Positions 8,124 through 20,000 are shown, counted from the first letter of the stretch. The stretch: 64,000 nt of DNA from CAYLLD01 sp964425135 (GCA_964425135.1 CAYRKW010000004.1:1-64000); one strand, 5' to 3'. Notes: generated by a model from the letters alone, not told the origin. Numbers and translations are program-made.

Positions 8124-10359
8124 TCGGATCGAGTGCCGCGAGGATGCGTGGCGGCGACATGGGCAGGTGTTTGAGGCGCACGCCGACGGCATTGGAGACT
8201 GCGTTGGCAATGGCGGCAAGAGGTGGGCAGATCGATGTCTCGCCCACGCCGCGCACGCCGTAGGGGTGGCCCGGATTGGGCACCTCGACAATCACCGTGT
8301 CGATCATTGGCAGATCGGAGGCAACGGGGATGCGGTAGTCCAAAAAGACCGCGTTTTGCAAGCGGCCATCCTCGCCGTAGATATATTCTTCATTCAGGGC
8401 CCAACCGATGCCCTGGGCGGCGCCGCCCTGGTATTGGCCTTCGACGTAAGCGGGATTGATCGCTTTGCCGGCATCCTGCACCACAGTGTAGCGCAGAACT
8501 TCGGTCTGGCCGGTTTCGGGGTCCACTTTGGCATCGACGATATGGGTGGCGAAGCTGACGCCTGCGCCTTCGGGCGTGGCTTCGAAATGGCCGACGATGG
8601 GACCGCCTGTTGCGCCCATATTGGCGGTGATCTCGGCGATAGGCATGGGGTCAAACTCGCCTGCATTGGGGCCGGAGGGGACGGCGCAGCCGTCTTGCCA
8701 GGAGACCGCATCTGGATCGATGCCCCATTTGTCAGCGGCGCGGGCGCAGAGTTTTTTGACCGCATCGCGGGCCGCTTTGATGGTGGCAAGGCCGCTGGCG
8801 TAGGTGACACGGCTGCCGTGGGAGATCTCGTTATAGCCAAGCGTTGCGGTGTCGGCGATTGTGGTGCGCACGTCCTCGTAAGCAATGCCCAGCTCTTCGG
8901 CGGCCATTTGGCCCATGGAGGCGCGCGATCCGCCGATATCGGGTGTGCCGACGGAAAGCGCGGCGGTGCCGTCTTCGGACATGGCCAGGCTGACGGCGGT
9001 CTCCCCGCCATGATTGAACCAGAAGCCGCAAGAAACGCCGCGTCCCGCGCCGTCTTCAAGCGGGGCGGCGTAGTGGTCATGGGCTTTGGCTGCCTCGAGC
9101 GTTTCAACGAGGCCGATGCGGTCGAATTTGGGGCCGAAGGAGGCTTTGGTGCCTTCTTTGGATGCGTTTTTGAGACGCGTTTCGATTGGGTCGAGCCCGA
9201 GTTTGTTGCACAGCTCGTCAATCACCGACTCGACAGCGAAGGCGGCCATTGGGGAGCCGGGCGCGCGGTAGGCGGCTTGCTTTGGGCGGTTGGACATGAC
9301 GTCATAGCCGATCTGATGGACGTTTTTGAGCGCATAGGGCGCAAAGGCGCACATCGCCGTAAACTCCATCGGAGCGCCCGGAAAGGCGCCACCTTGCAGG
9401 CGGAAGACGCCGCTGGCGGCGGTGATCGTCCCGTCTTTCGTCATGCCGATTTTGATATCCATCGAGGTGGAGGCGGTCGGGCCGGTGGCGCGGAAGACCT
9501 CAGAGCGGCTCATGACGAGTTTGACCGGGCGATTGGCTTTTTTCGACAGGGCCAGCGCCACCGGCTCGATGAAGACGGCGGTTTTGCCGCCAAAGCCGCC
9601 GCCGATCTCGGAGGGGGTGACGCGGATCTGGCTGGTCTCGGTGCCCACAAGTGCGGCGCAGACTTTCTGGACGTTGAAATGGCCTTGGGTGCAGCACCAG
9701 ATCTCGCCTTTGCCGTCCGAGCCGAGTTGGGCAAGGCAGGCATGGGGTTCGATATAGCCTTGGTGGGTGGCTTCGGTCTTGAAGCTGTCTTCGACGATCA
9801 AATCGGCCTCATTGAAGCCTGCCTCGACATCGCCATGGCCGCTTTCGTGGTAGCGCACAACATTGGGGTGCATGCCTTTGGGCACCGACGGATCGGCAAC
9901 ACCGTCGCGGATGACAGGCGCATCTTTTGCCATGGCCAGATCGACGTCGGTGACATGGGGGAGCACGTCGTAAGTCACCTCGATCAGCTTGGCCGCATCG
10001 CGGGCGATGAGTGCGGAGGTGGCGGCTACGGCAGCGACGGCGTGACCATCGTAGAGCGCTTTGTCGCCTGCCATGACGTTTTCGAGGATATTCCATGTCT
10101 CACCCTCAAGCCCGTCCGCGAAGTCGGCGCGGGTGACGATGGCTTTGACGCCCTTGAGCGCTTCGGCTTTGCTGGTGTCGATCTTTTTGATCCTGGCATG
10201 GGCATGGGGGGAACGGACAATCGCGCCGTGGAGCATGCCTGATGCGTAGGCATCTGCGCCGAATTTGGCACGTCCTGTAACCTTGTCGATGCCATCGGGG
10301 CGCAGGACAGATTTGCCTACGATTTTGAAGTCGCCGATTTTTTGATCATCAAGTGCCAT
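8116..10359 (-). CDS. Xanthine dehydrogenase-family molybdopterin-binding subunit
   Basis: This is the 747-residue catalytic subunit of a Mo-hydroxylase. It shows the family signatures GGGFGGKTA and a C-terminal GVRGVGE whose Glu707 is the expected catalytic base. The active-site loop reads AYRAPGSP, which differs from the Cys-containing loop of form I CO dehydrogenase (AYxCSFR) and from form II (AYRGAGR), so this is not a CO dehydrogenase. The substrate is probably an N-heterocycle or aldehyde, but it cannot be named. The gene order is FAD, 2Fe-2S, Mo, MoaD-like, read as one minus-strand operon with 1-3 bp spacing or overlap. Confidence 0.9.
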   Translation of the reverse strand: MALDDQKIGDFKIVGKSVLRPDGIDKVTGRAKFGADAYASGMLHGAIVRSPHAHARIKKIDTSKAEALKGVKAIVTRADFADGLEGETWNILENVMAGDKALYDGHAVAAVAATSALIARDAAKLIEVTYDVLPHVTDVDLAMAKDAPVIRDGVADPSVPKGMHPNVVRYHESGHGDVEAGFNEADLIVEDSFKTEATHQGYIEPHACLAQLGSDGKGEIWCCTQGHFNVQKVCAALVGTETSQIRVTPSEIGGGFGGKTAVFIEPVALALSKKANRPVKLVMSRSEVFRATGPTASTSMDIKIGMTKDGTITAASGVFRLQGGAFPGAPMEFTAMCAFAPYALKNVHQIGYDVMSNRPKQAAYRAPGSPMAAFAVESVIDELCNKLGLDPIETRLKNASKEGTKASFGPKFDRIGLVETLEAAKAHDHYAAPLEDGAGRGVSCGFWFNHGGETAVSLAMSEDGTAALSVGTPDIGGSRASMGQMAAEELGIAYEDVRTTIADTATLGYNEISHGSRVTYASGLATIKAARDAVKKLCARAADKWGIDPDAVSWQDGCAVPSGPNAGEFDPMPIAEITANMGATGGPIVGHFEATPEGAGVSFATHIVDAKVDPETGQTEVLRYTVVQDAGKAINPAYVEGQYQGGAAQGIGWALNEEYIYGEDGRLQNAVFLDYRIPVASDLPMIDTVIVEVPNPGHPYGVRGVGETSICPPLAAIANAVSNAVGVRLKHLPMSPPRILAALDPNG

Positions 10360-10362
10360 GTC

Positions 10363-10836
10363 TCAAGCTCCTTGTCTGAGATCAGCGGCGGTTTCCAGAA
10401 CCGCGCGGATAATTTTGTCATAGCCTGTGCAGCGGCAGAGGTTGCCAGCCAGCCAGTAGCGGACTTCGCTTTCGGTCGGGTTCGGGTTGCGCTCCAGCAG
10501 GGACTTGGTGGCGACCAGAATGCCAGGGGTGCAGATGCCGCATTGGAGGGCGGCTTTTTCGATGAATTTCTCCTGCAAGGGGTGCAGGTTTTCGCCATCA
10601 GCGACGCCTTCGATGGTGCCGATCTCTTTGCCTTCGGCCTCCGCCCCCAGAACGAGGCAGGAGCAGACCAAGCGGCCATCGACGGTGACTGAACACGCGC
10701 CGCAATCGCCTGTGCCGCAGCCTTCTTTCGCGCCGGTGAGCGACAGGCGATCGCGCAGCACATCGAGGAGCGTCTCGCGCGGGTCGCACAGGAACGCGAC
10801 CTCATCGCCGTTAACAGTTGTGGAAACCTGTATCAT
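10363..10836 (-). CDS. (2Fe-2S)-binding subunit of the Mo-hydroxylase
   Basis: The 157-residue electron-transfer subunit has a plant-ferredoxin-type cluster (Cys40, Cys45, Cys48 and Cys60 region, in EGCGTGDCGACS) and the second cluster typical of Mo-hydroxylases (Cys99, Cys102, Cys134, Cys136, in CGIC and CRC). It relays electrons from the Mo centre to the FAD subunit. The ATG at 10836 has ggag nine bases upstream. An ATG three codons earlier is also in frame but lies right against that site. Confidence 0.93.
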   Translation of the reverse strand: MIQVSTTVNGDEVAFLCDPRETLLDVLRDRLSLTGAKEGCGTGDCGACSVTVDGRLVCSCLVLGAEAEGKEIGTIEGVADGENLHPLQEKFIEKAALQCGICTPGILVATKSLLERNPNPTESEVRYWLAGNLCRCTGYDKIIRAVLETAADLRQGA

Positions 10837-10837
10837 G

Positions 10838-11701
10838 TCATGCATCTCCCTTGGCGCGGTCGTAGGCGGTTTGGGCCGCGCGTCTTGCCAGCACGCCGGC
10901 GACTTTCTTTCGGAATGCGATTGTACCGCGTTTGTCATCAATCGGATTGCATGCGGCGATAGCGGCAGCCGCGAGAGCGTCCATGGCGGCCTCATCGAGC
11001 GATGTTCCGATGATGGCTTTGGCGGCGTCTTCGACGAGCAGGATTGTCGGAGCAACGGCGCCGAGCGAGACGCGCGCCTCAGCGATTTTGTCACCATCAA
11101 GCCGCAGGCTGACAGCCGCGCCGACAACCGCGATGTCCATTTCTGTGCGCGGGGTAAATCGCAGGTAGGCATCACCCGCATTGTCGCCGCGCGCGGGAAT
11201 ATGCACTGCCTCGATAACATCGCCTTGCGCCAAAGTGGTTTTGCCGGGTCCTGCGGGGATGTCTTCGACTGCAACCATCCGCGACCCGTTCGGACCGACG
11301 ACAGAGACTTTTGCGCCAGCTGCAATGAGCGCGGGGACGCTGTCGGCGGCGGGGGAGCCGTTGCACAGGTTGCCCACAAGTGTCGCGCGGCCTTGTATTT
11401 GCGTGGAGCCGATCAGGTCTGTGGCCTCGACAATGCCCGGCCAGTCTTTGGAGAGCTGCGGATGCTCTTTCATGACCGCGCCCGGAACCGCTGCGCCAAT
11501 GCGCCAAGAGCCGTCCTTGTTTTGGGTGATCTCACCAACGCCCTTGATATGCTTGATGTCGATCAGCACATCCGGCTCGACCAAATCCGCGCGCAATTGC
11601 ACCAGCACGTCGGTGCCACCCGCAAGGAAGCGGATCGTGCCGCTGGCATCGGTGGCAATTTTGGATGCCTCCTGGAAACTCTGGGGTGTGATATATTGCA
11701 T
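10838..11701 (-). CDS. FAD-binding subunit of the Mo-hydroxylase
   Basis: This CoxM/XdhB-like flavin subunit has 287 residues. The FAD pyrophosphate motif FLAGGTDVLVQLR lies near the N-terminus and the second motif TLVGNLCNGSPAADS follows; a typical C-terminal FAD-binding subdomain ends the protein. The ATG at 11701 has an excellent ggagga ribosome site. A much longer in-frame extension to 11911 is not family-like and is rejected. It is the first gene of the operon. Confidence 0.92.
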   Translation of the reverse strand: MQYITPQSFQEASKIATDASGTIRFLAGGTDVLVQLRADLVEPDVLIDIKHIKGVGEITQNKDGSWRIGAAVPGAVMKEHPQLSKDWPGIVEATDLIGSTQIQGRATLVGNLCNGSPAADSVPALIAAGAKVSVVGPNGSRMVAVEDIPAGPGKTTLAQGDVIEAVHIPARGDNAGDAYLRFTPRTEMDIAVVGAAVSLRLDGDKIAEARVSLGAVAPTILLVEDAAKAIIGTSLDEAAMDALAAAAIAACNPIDDKRGTIAFRKKVAGVLARRAAQTAYDRAKGDA

Positions 11702-11992
11702 CGTTCCTCCGCCCGCGAAGCCTGTGCCGCGTTTTGTCTTGGCTTGCCGTGCAGAAAACCGCGTCTGGCGGCGCACTTCAATACCAAACTTGTCACAGAG
11801 CCAATCCTGATCGCCTAAAATTGCTGCGCTTTGGTGGCGAAGTGGAATTGCGACGCATCGCTGTGCATTTGCGCAGGTCTGTCGCTGGCTGATTTTCGTG
11901 ACAAATCGCACAGTTTTGGACGCTGGCGCTGTCTAGGTCTTTGGCGGGGGCTCGAAATACGGGTCTAAAGTTAAACCGAAGGGGAAGAGCTT

Positions 11993-12595
11993 GTGGATAG
12001 AGCGACACATATTGGCCATGACGGGCCGACAGACGTGCTGAGCGCGTCGGCGTTGAAGAAACGATTGCTGGCTGCACGCAATCTTGAGGATGCAGGCGCG
12101 CGCAGCGCGATGCCGGACATTGTGCGCAACACCGATGACTGGGTGCGGGTATGGGTGGATCAAGGCAATGTGGTGCAGTCTGAGTACCATGGCGCGCGGG
12201 CCACGCGGGCGATTACCGATGGGGGGCAGCTGATCTGGATGGTGCTAAAAGAGGGCCGGCGGCGGGCCTATCATGCAACTGCGCAGTCGGTGGAAGAGGC
12301 TTTTGGGCAGATGCAGCTAGCCGGGGCGCGGCGGCGGCGTATATCAAGGCAGATGCCTGCGCTGCGACGTTTGCGACGCGATGTTCTGCTGGGCCGGGTG
12401 AAGCTGCGCCCGACACTGGAGGATGCACGACAATCGGGTCTGTGCGATCTGGGGGTCGAAGGGTTTTTAACGCGGATGCGGCTTGGCCAGCGCCCGGATT
12501 ATCCGGGCTATCTGCTGGCGCTTGTCTCGCTGATTGATCGGCAGGTGGCCTATCCGCTGTTTATTGCAGCGGAGCGGACAGGCCAATTGCGCTGA
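11993..12595 (+). CDS. Conserved-looking hypothetical protein
   Basis: I do not recognise this 200-residue protein. It starts with GTG behind ggggaaga. There is no signal peptide or membrane segment. The middle contains a very basic patch (ARRRRISRQMPALRRLRR) followed by a LxDLGVEGFLTRMRLG helix-like segment, which could contact nucleic acid, but no known motif is visible. It is convergent with the TIGR03032 gene, with 8 bp between the stops. Confidence 0.65.
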   Translation: MDRATHIGHDGPTDVLSASALKKRLLAARNLEDAGARSAMPDIVRNTDDWVRVWVDQGNVVQSEYHGARATRAITDGGQLIWMVLKEGRRRAYHATAQSVEEAFGQMQLAGARRRRISRQMPALRRLRRDVLLGRVKLRPTLEDARQSGLCDLGVEGFLTRMRLGQRPDYPGYLLALVSLIDRQVAYPLFIAAERTGQLR

Positions 12596-12603
12596 CAGAT
12601 CGA

Positions 12604-13722
12604 TCAGACCGCAGCGAGCTTGCCCGGTCTGATCATGAAGCGGATCTCCGGCTTCACGAATCCGATCAGCCTGGGGCGGCGCACATTGCGAAGGACCGAG
12701 ACGTCGTAAAGCTCCTGCACGACACCTTCGAGCTCAAGCGAGTGCTCGATATCGCCGCTTTTGAGATTGACGACAGCGATCATGCATTTGGCCTCCATCT
12801 TCGCGGCGCTTAGTTTATCGTCAATCGCCAGTCCTTCGAAGGTCTTGTCGCGGCGTGGGCGGGAGACGCCGATCACGGCATGGTCGCCGATGAAGGTCAC
12901 GCCGCGGGCAAAGCCGGGCAGGAAGCACATCGGCTCGAACGTGCCGCTCTCCATGTCGATACGGCCAAACTCGCCCGTGCCTGATTGCAGTACGTAAAGA
13001 GCGCCGTTGTGCCAGCGCGGAGAGTGCGGCATCGAGAGGCCGCTTGCGACCACCTCGCCGCTTTGCACATCCATCACAATGCCGCCGTCGGTGCGATGCG
13101 CGCGCCAGCTTGCGGCGATGTTGGTTTGCGACACGCACGTCACGAAGGCGGGTTTGCCGTCGCGGATCGCGAGCCCGTTGAGGTGGCAGCGATCCTCGGC
13201 GGCGATCCGGTCGATGAAGGGAGGCTTCCAGATCGGCTGGAAGCTGTTGGTGTGATCGAGCGTGGCCAGACAGTTGAAGCGTGTGACCACAAAAACAGGT
13301 GCGTCGTTCTTCTTGATCGGATGCACATCGTGAATATCGACATCACCTGTGGTGCGCCCCTCGATGGGAACATAAACCGCATCATAGCCATCACGAACCT
13401 CGCCCGGATCAAGGAAGTTCTCGAACCGCCAGAGCTGGTAGAGTGATGAGAGCCACATGGTCCGTGAGCCATCGGACGGATCTGCGCCAAATCCCATGCA
13501 GCGGGGAAAGCTGCGCTCAAACACCGAGAGCCGTCCTTCTTCGGCGTTGGTGCCGATCAAGAAGACTTTGCCCGCCTGATAGGTCGTGAAGGCCAGACTG
13601 GAGCCTGTGGAGGCGAGCCAAGCGGCGAACATGCGCGATGGGTGTATCTCAAACTTGGCGTCCTGCGCCTCAGATTCGCTGTTTTGCGGGGCATGTGTGT
13701 CGGATGGAGGCGTGTCGGTCAT
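12604..13722 (-). CDS. TIGR03032-family protein
   Basis: This 372-residue soluble protein matches my memory of the TIGR03032 family: PSRMFAAWLASTGSSLAFTTYQ near the start, then RCMGFGA, a CHLNGLAIRDGKP segment, SMPHSPRWHNGALYVLQSG, and a C-terminal ELYDVSVL. The repeated strand pattern suggests a beta-propeller. The function is unknown. The ATG at 13722 is chosen, because the upstream in-frame extension is low complexity and not family-like. It is divergent from the giant secreted protein gene; a functional link is possible but unproven. Confidence 0.8.
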   Translation of the reverse strand: MTDTPPSDTHAPQNSESEAQDAKFEIHPSRMFAAWLASTGSSLAFTTYQAGKVFLIGTNAEEGRLSVFERSFPRCMGFGADPSDGSRTMWLSSLYQLWRFENFLDPGEVRDGYDAVYVPIEGRTTGDVDIHDVHPIKKNDAPVFVVTRFNCLATLDHTNSFQPIWKPPFIDRIAAEDRCHLNGLAIRDGKPAFVTCVSQTNIAASWRAHRTDGGIVMDVQSGEVVASGLSMPHSPRWHNGALYVLQSGTGEFGRIDMESGTFEPMCFLPGFARGVTFIGDHAVIGVSRPRRDKTFEGLAIDDKLSAAKMEAKCMIAVVNLKSGDIEHSLELEGVVQELYDVSVLRNVRRPRLIGFVKPEIRFMIRPGKLAAV

Positions 13723-14024
13723 AAAATCCCTAAACCTAATTTTGTCGGTGCTGCGGTCGTTCTGAGATGCCCGACCGGACCTAGCGTCAACTCTATCTTC
13801 TGACATCCCCTTGTTGTCACTTCCTTTTTCCCGTCGCAAGCACTCTCGCATTTTGCCAACACAATTTTGGTCATGATTATTAACAGGAAATCATTGCAGG
13901 TTTTGAGGGGTTTTGGCCGAACTAGCAGTTGACGAGGGCGCGCAAACACGCGACCCTTTTGACAATTAAATTTTGATACGAACTTTTCGCACACACACAC
14001 GAACACACATAAGGGGTTCCCAAA
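13723..14024. promoter_or_regulatory. Divergent 302-bp intergenic region with CA repeats
   Basis: This stretch separates the TIGR03032 gene from the giant secreted protein gene. It holds a strong ribosome site (aagggg, 14011-14016) 8 bp before the ATG at 14025. Directly upstream lies a short CA tract (13990-14000) followed by ACACACA (14003-14009). A TTGACA-like hexamer is present near 13959-13964, but I cannot place a convincing -10. No gene is visible. Confidence 0.5.
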
Positions 14025-17000
14025 ATGGGTAATTATGCTGGTCTTGCTATCAATGGCACGCCGTTTTCTGGTGAGCAATCCGGGTTTGCTGTTGATGGGA
14101 TCGGCGACATAAACGGCGATGGATTTGATGATATCGCAGTGACGGCTATTCGCGGGAATGCCACGCTTACCTATGACGGAAACGCAACGTATTATCGCGA
14201 TGTTGGTGCGGTTTATGTCGTCTTTGGGTCCGACGCCGGTTTTGCCCCATCGCTCAACCTTGGCGATCTCGATGGCACCGATGGCTTCAAGATTGCGCCG
14301 GACGGGGGCTTCACGGTTGGTGGCTTTTACGGTGATGGATATATCTTCGACCGCGGAACAGGGTTTGGCATTGATGTCGCTGGTGCGGGCGATGTGAACG
14401 GTGATGGCATTGACGATTTCATCATCGGGCAAGGCGCAACACGTCGCAATCCGGATGCGTATTACGGCGAGGGCGGGTCTCCTTATGATGCGAATGAACA
14501 GGGTGTCGCTTATGTGATTTATGGCGGCACTCAGGCCGTCGATGCGGTCGAGGCGGTCGGCGATCTGGCCGGGTTTCGCATTGATGTCGAAGGGTTCGTC
14601 ACCGAAGTAGCGAGCGCAGGCGATGTGAATGGCGATGGCTTTGCGGATGTTATCGTCAATGCGACCGATCTGAATTTTTATGGCTCGTCCGGCTTTGGTT
14701 ACGATGTGATCTACGACGCTGATGGCAATGGTCAGTATGATGCGGGAACGGACGACACGCTCTATAGCGGATATTTCAACTATCAGACGGGCAAGAGCAG
14801 CGGTTTTGTCATTTTTGGCACCGATCAGGCGCGTGTGAGCGATGCGCCGATTGCAACGCCTGCGCCGGCCGGTGGAGGGCCTGGCGGACCGGTTTTCCTG
14901 TCGGCCCTTGCCCCCGGAGAAGCCTCGGCAGATGTCATCGTCAATACCACCACGCTCGATGGCGGTGATGGATTTGAAGTTGTAACAGGTCGCACATCGA
15001 CGCCGACCTATGGCAACTATGGGAGTTACGGAGGTTACTTTGGGAACTACGAAGGAACCAGCGGTGGCGGCGCTCTGCGCGCCATGGGGGATTTCAACGG
15101 CGACGGATTTGATGATCTGATCACGAATGACGTATCTTACGTCGGTTTTTACAACTCCTACACATTTATCCGGGATGCAGCGGGCAATCTGACTGTCTTA
15201 CCCGAAGAGCCAACTGGTGGTGGCGATGCAACTCCGGGCGCTGCGATCATCAATGGTCAGGATACCAGCGTTGATCCGTATCCAGTGTCGCTCGACGTGT
15301 CCTTCACAGGTGCCGATATCGATTTCCGCATCTCGCGCCTTGCGATCTTTGAGGCCGATCCAGGTAACGATCTTGGTGGGACTTTCGGCGGAATTGGTGA
15401 TGTTTTTGGCGATGATGGCCGTGATGAGCTGGCCTATTTCTCAGCGCTACAGGTCGGTGCTGACCCAGCGCTAACGACAACCGCATTGGGTGTTGTCGTC
15501 ATCGACGGAACCGATCAGCCACCCTTCAGCGACAACACGTTTGGAAACACCAACGCCAAGGTTCGGGAGGAGATCGAGAGCGATATTCTCGGCGGGCAGG
15601 GGGCGTTTTTCTACGACGGTTCGATTTCCAATGACAATTTTGTCGGCTTGATCGATGCCGCCGCGACTGGCGTGGGCGATATCAACTCCGACGGTCTTGA
15701 TGACTTTCTGATCACAGGGCGTGGCCTGACGTCAAACTCTGAGGTTGGGTATCTCGTCTTTGGCGCCGCTGCCGGTTTTAGCGGGCTCGTGGATCTGTCT
15801 GCTTTGAGCGCGAGCCAAGCCTATAAAATTGTTGATCCTGGAGAAACCCAGACCTTTAACAGCTTCAGCTCGGTTGCTGGTGCGGGTGATCTCAATAACG
15901 ACGGCCATGACGATATTATCATTGGCGAGACAGGGACGGAGAATTTTACCGGTTCGAGCTATGTCATTTTTGGCGGGACGGCGGCGCTTGAAGCGCTCGA
16001 CAACGCAGATGGTGCAAATGATAACGAGCTGAACATCAACAATCTGGCGGTTGATGTGACCACAGGCGATCTGCCGATTGTGGTCTCTCTGCGTAATGCA
16101 GGTCAGTACACTGCGTCACAATCCGAAGGTGACAGCGGTGCGACCACATACACTTTCGAAGTGACGCGCACCGGAAACCTGTCGGAAATTGTGTCTTTTG
16201 ACTACGCGGTTGCAGGCTTTGGGTTCAATCCGACCGATGGGGCCGATTTTGTGGGCGGCGCGCTGCCAAATGGCAGTGTGAGCTTTGCGGCAGGTGAGGC
16301 GCTGGTTGAGATTGACGTTGAAATTCAGGGCGATCTGACGATTGAAAACTCAGAAGAGTTTTCGCTGGAAATCTCCAACGCGACCACAGATGGCACATCG
16401 TCGATTTCGATTGCGGGCGATGTGTCGATTGCGCGGGTCTTTAACGACGACCAGCCGACGTTTGTCTATGTCTCTGGCCGCTCGCGCAATGAGGATGACG
16501 ACGATCCGGTTGGCTTCACGGTTTTCCGATACGGCGATCAAAGTTCTGAAATTACCGGCGATTTTGTCATCAGCGCAGGCACTGCCGATGATGCGGATAT
16601 CTCCGGCAGCTTCCCGTTGTCGGGCAGCTTCACCATTGCTTCGGGCGATTTCAGCACGTTTATTGCTGTCGATCAGCTTGCCGATACGGATATCGAGTTT
16701 TCCGAGTCGCTGACGATTGCGATCTCAAACGTGGCTGCGCCGGGCTCGCTGGAGCTGAACGTCCAGAGCACCAGCGCAACGGCCTATATTTTCAACGACG
16801 ACTTCCCGCCGCGCATCACGGTGAGCGTCGATGACAGTTTCGTCCCCGAAGGCGATAGCGGCACGACCGATGTGACCTTCACGATCACGCGTTCGGGCGA
16901 TGATCTGGCGGGCGATGTTGACGTGACCTTCGACATCAATCCTTTTCCGGCAGCTGGCGATTTCTTTGCGCTTGACAGTAATGATGTGGTCGGACCGCTT

Positions 17001-20000
17001 CCCAGTTTGGGCAATTCGGTAACAATTCCCGATGGTCAGGCCTCGGTCGACTTTGTCGTGCAGGTCATTGGCGATGGTATCATCGAGCCGCGCGAGAGCA
17101 TGATCCTGGATGTCACTGGCTACACGGCCCCCAGCGGGATCAGCTATGATATTCTCGATGACGTGCGCGTCACGGTGTTCAACGACGACGGGCGGCCACC
17201 GGTTGTCCCACAGGGCATTGAAGCGGATGTGTTTGGCGATCCGCATATCATCACGCTTGATGGTTTGGGCTATGATTTCCAGGCGGTTGGCGAATACGTC
17301 CTTGTTGAAACCGATGCGGGTGCGACCAATCCGTTTGCGGTTCAGGTGCGGTTCGAGCCGCTTCCCGGCTCCGATCTTGTCTCGGTCACAACCCGAATGG
17401 CGGTAGAGATTGATGGGGTGACCGTCGAGGTGGATGCGCTGGGCGACACTCCGATCTTGATTGATGGTGCGCCACTAACGGCCGAGCAATTGGCAACAGG
17501 TGCCGCCGATGTGAACGGCGATGCGGCTGATCCGGGCGGCGCCTATGATGTGTTCTTCAACGCTGATCAATCCGAGATCACCATCGTTCTGAATGACACG
17601 GGCGAGCAGCTGGTGATCAAGAACATGGATGGCGCGCTCAACATCTGCGTCTTTCTTGCGGATGCGCCGGGCGGCAATGCGGGCGCGATCAGCGGTCTGA
17701 TGGGCAACGGCAACGGTGATCTGACGGATGATTACGAATTGCGCGATGGGACTGCGGTGCCTGCGTCCGAGGTCACGACAGACGAGGATGGCACACCAAG
17801 CCTCAGCTTTGACTATCTCTACGGCCGCGGTGCATTCGACGGCGCAGGCTATGCGCAAAGCTGGGAGCTTGGCGCGGGCGAGCGTCTTTTCACCAACACG
17901 GCGAGCTATCCAACAGGTTTCCCTGCAGCGTCGCTCAAAATCGATGATCTGCCTGCCGATCTGCGCGAGGATGCGGAAGCTGCCGCGATTGCCGCCGGTC
18001 TTGATCCGGCAGATAAGGCGATTTTCGACGCTGCCGTGCTTGATTTCGCGCTCACGGGCGATGCGGATTTCCTTGCAGGGGCGCTTGGCCTCGCGGCGGA
18101 GCCGGAGGCGCAGTCCACGCCAACGGATGCGCCTGCTCTGCCTTCCACCGTCGGCGTTGCAACCGGCGAGCCGACAGGGGAGTTGACCGAAGGCGACACC
18201 GGCACGACCTCAACGCTCTTCACGTTCTATCGCATTGGCGATGCCAGCGGCGCGGTCACGGTAGATTTCTCTGTTGAAGGCGATGTCGATATTGATGATT
18301 TCCAACCTGGATCGGTGATCTCAGGCTCGATCACCTTTGAGGCCGGGGAGACCACAAAAACCTATTCCGTGGATGTGCTGGGCGATCTGGAGACAGAAGG
18401 CGATGAGGACATTGTTGTCACCATCCAAGGCACGTCTGATCCAGCCGTTCTGATCGGCGCTTCAACCGCAACGACTAAAATCCTGACTGATGATTTTGCG
18501 CCTGAGGCGGTGGATGATGTGACATCTGGCGGCGAGAACGGCGACATAAACGGCAATGTGCTTGCGGCAAATCCAACCGATCCGGACAGCGATCCGGATG
18601 GCGATGCGCTGACGGTGACCTCCTTTACGGATACCGATGGCACGGTTTATCCTGCCGATGGGGCGCAAGTCACCTTGGCAAGTGGTGCGACCATGATGAT
18701 GATGGCCAATGGTAATTTCACCTTCAGCCCATCGGGTGACGGGACAGACACGATATATGATACGCTGGGTGATGGCGATCAGGCGACGGTTACATTTGCC
18801 TATGCGATCAGCGATGGAAATGGCGGCAGCGATACCGCTGATCTGACAATCACTGTGAACGGCGCGAATGACGCACCGATTGCGGTGAATGATGACATTA
18901 CGCTTGATGAAGATGGATCGATCTCCTTCTTCCCGCAGGACAATGATCTGGACGGCGAGGGTGACGTTCTGGACGTCGAGGCTGTCGGCGATCCATCGAA
19001 CGGCACGGCAGACCTGGATGTGGAAGGCGGTCTGATCTACACGCCCAACCCCGATTTCAACGGCTCTGATGCGTTCACCTACGATATTTCCGACGGAAAC
19101 GGCGGCACATCGACCGCCACGGTGAATGTCACCGTCAACCCGATCAACGATGATCCGGTGATAACCAACGGTGGTGCGGTAAGCGTTGACGAGACGACGC
19201 GCTTTGTCACGGATGTGGTTTCGGAAGATGTCGATGGTCCTGTCGTCACCTATGCGATTACGGGTGGCGCGGACGCTTCGCTGTTTGAGATTGATGATGT
19301 CTCGGGCGCACTGTCCTTCGTTGACGCGCCGGATTTCGAAAATCCGCAGGATGCGAATGGCGACAATGTCTATGACGTTGAGGTGTCAGCTGACGACACG
19401 GTCGGCGGTGTCGGTTCGGCGAGCTTTACGGTCACGGTGACGGATATCGATGACACAGGCAACGGGGCGCCGGTTGCTGTCGATGACACTTATGAGGTCA
19501 ACGAGAACGGCATTGCGATTGGCAATGTGGTTAATGGCACGGTCAGCGATACCGATGGCAACACCACGGCCACCGGCACAGGCGACAGCGATCCTGAAAA
19601 CGATCCGCTGACGGTCATCTCGGCGGTTGATAGCGATGGAAATGCGCTGAGCATTGATGGGCTGTTCAACGATCTGCCTCAAGGCGGTCAGACAACGCTG
19701 ACGCCAACCGGCGGCTTTGTGTTCAGCCCTGATGAGGATTTCGAAGATTTGGGCGTCGGTCAAAGCCGCGCGGTCACGATCACCTACACAATCTCCGACG
19801 GTCAGGGCAATTCGAACAGCGCTGACATCACCTTCAACATCAATGGCGAGAATGATCAGCCGGAAAACCGCTTTGATGCGTTTAGTGTCGACTTTGGCGT
19901 CCCGCTGACGATCAACATCGCGGAAGATGTACTGGCCAATGACGTGGATATCGACGGCGACGCGCTGTCATTTGTCGGGTTCACGCCGGATGAGCTTAAC

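Noticed and set aside
8044..10242. Long open frame (732 codons) on the plus strand opposite the Mo-hydroxylase large subunit
   Set aside because: Composition is Gly/Ala/Asp-rich antisense translation of a high-GC gene; it has no family motifs, and the minus-strand gene is unmistakable.
8116..11701. Aerobic CO dehydrogenase (coxMSL)
   Set aside because: The active-site loop is AYRAPGSP, matching neither CO dehydrogenase form.
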